From: Sediminibacterium sp. | Lineage (GTDB): Bacteria > Bacteroidota > Bacteroidia > Chitinophagales > Chitinophagaceae | Direction: 5' to 3' | DNA: 14,417 bases | Assembly: GCA_030158535.1 (NCBI GenBank) | Contig: JAOASV010000096.1 | Span: 1 to 14,417 of the forward strand | In this document: positions 14,291 through 14,417 of the stretch, piece after piece | How positions within the stretch are numbered: the first letter of the stretch is position 1 | How the letters are laid out: the number at the start of each line of letters is the position of its first letter | Notes under the pieces: model-generated | Told to the model about the DNA's origin: nothing | What the model saw: the letters and a program-made list of their open reading frames with translations, nothing else | The model's database searches: none | Made by a program: the position numbers and the translations under genes

Positions 14291-14417
14291 TCGTGTAGTC
14301 GTTTATTTGTTTTTAGTGCCTACACTATTCCTTATAAATCAGCTAACCAGTAAACCAGTAAACGAATAAACCAGTAAACGAATAAACCCATTGCTGCACA
14401 AATTCAAACATATCACC
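14291..14417. other. Non-coding tail of the window
   Basis: There is no reading frame of note in these 127 bases. They contain a 6-bp inverted repeat, GTGTAG (14293-14298) / CTACAC (14320-14325), that lacks a following T-tract, and the tandem array described separately. A downstream gene may begin outside the window. Confidence 0.6.
14347..14386. repeat. Short tandem repeat, 8-bp units in a 16-bp pattern
   Basis: The 16-mer CCAGTAAACGAATAAA occurs twice in direct succession (14355-14370 and 14371-14386) and is preceded by its first half, CCAGTAAA (14347-14354). It can be read as five 8-bp units, A-A-B-A-B, all ending in TAAA. It has no spacers, so it is not CRISPR. Confidence 0.9.

Noticed and set aside
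14347..14386. CRISPR array
   Set aside because: Units are 8 or 16 bp and directly adjacent with no unique spacers, and no cas gene is present.

Overview
The window is an AT-rich stretch of bacterial chromosome that looks like Bacteroidota, most likely the Chitinophagaceae or a close relative. The phylum call rests on several points: two TonB-dependent outer-membrane receptors, TAnnTTTG-type -7 promoter boxes (often TAnnTTTGC) ahead of several genes, almost no recognisable Shine-Dalgarno sequences, a 501-residue signal peptidase I with an extra N-terminal membrane region, and a TopA that ends in GR(Y/F/W)GP repeats plus a lysine/alanine-rich tail. The family-level guess is only inference. Gene content is mainly housekeeping. 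I see no transposase, integrase, phage gene, CRISPR array, tRNA or rRNA.

Layout. Positions 2-1966 (+) hold the 3' part of a large TonB-dependent receptor, followed by a strong intrinsic terminator at 1992-2022. A promoter box at 2038-2045 then drives pdhB (pyruvate dehydrogenase E1 beta) and, 5 nt after it, a second complete TonB-dependent receptor (3063-5138). Another promoter box (5235-5242) precedes lepB (signal peptidase I) and cdd (cytidine deaminase), 12 nt apart. Facing them on the minus strand is a pair: a SirB1/transglutaminase-like protein (8679-7801) followed by ogt (7796-7281, DNA alkyl-transfer repair). A fatty-acid desaturase (8909-9985, +) runs tail-to-tail, with only 3 nt between stop codons, into topA (12616-9989, -). 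An alpha/beta hydrolase lies upstream of topA on the same strand (13564-12695). Divergent from the hydrolase is a small ISC-type module: [2Fe-2S] ferredoxin (13682-14017) and iscX (14051-14290). The window ends in non-coding DNA with a short 8/16-bp tandem repeat.

How the genes relate. The receptors and the signal peptidase serve the cell envelope (uptake across the outer membrane; removal of signal peptides, including that of the second receptor). pdhB supplies acetyl-CoA, and the desaturase modifies acyl chains made from it, but nothing shows that these genes are co-regulated. fdx and iscX both act in Fe-S cluster assembly and are the clearest functional pair. I did not find a convincing new biological system. 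The points most worth a second look are the isolated fdx-iscX pair, the tandem repeat with a complementary upstream arm, the promoter boxes that sit almost on the start codons of the hydrolase and topA, and the histone-H1-like tail of TopA.
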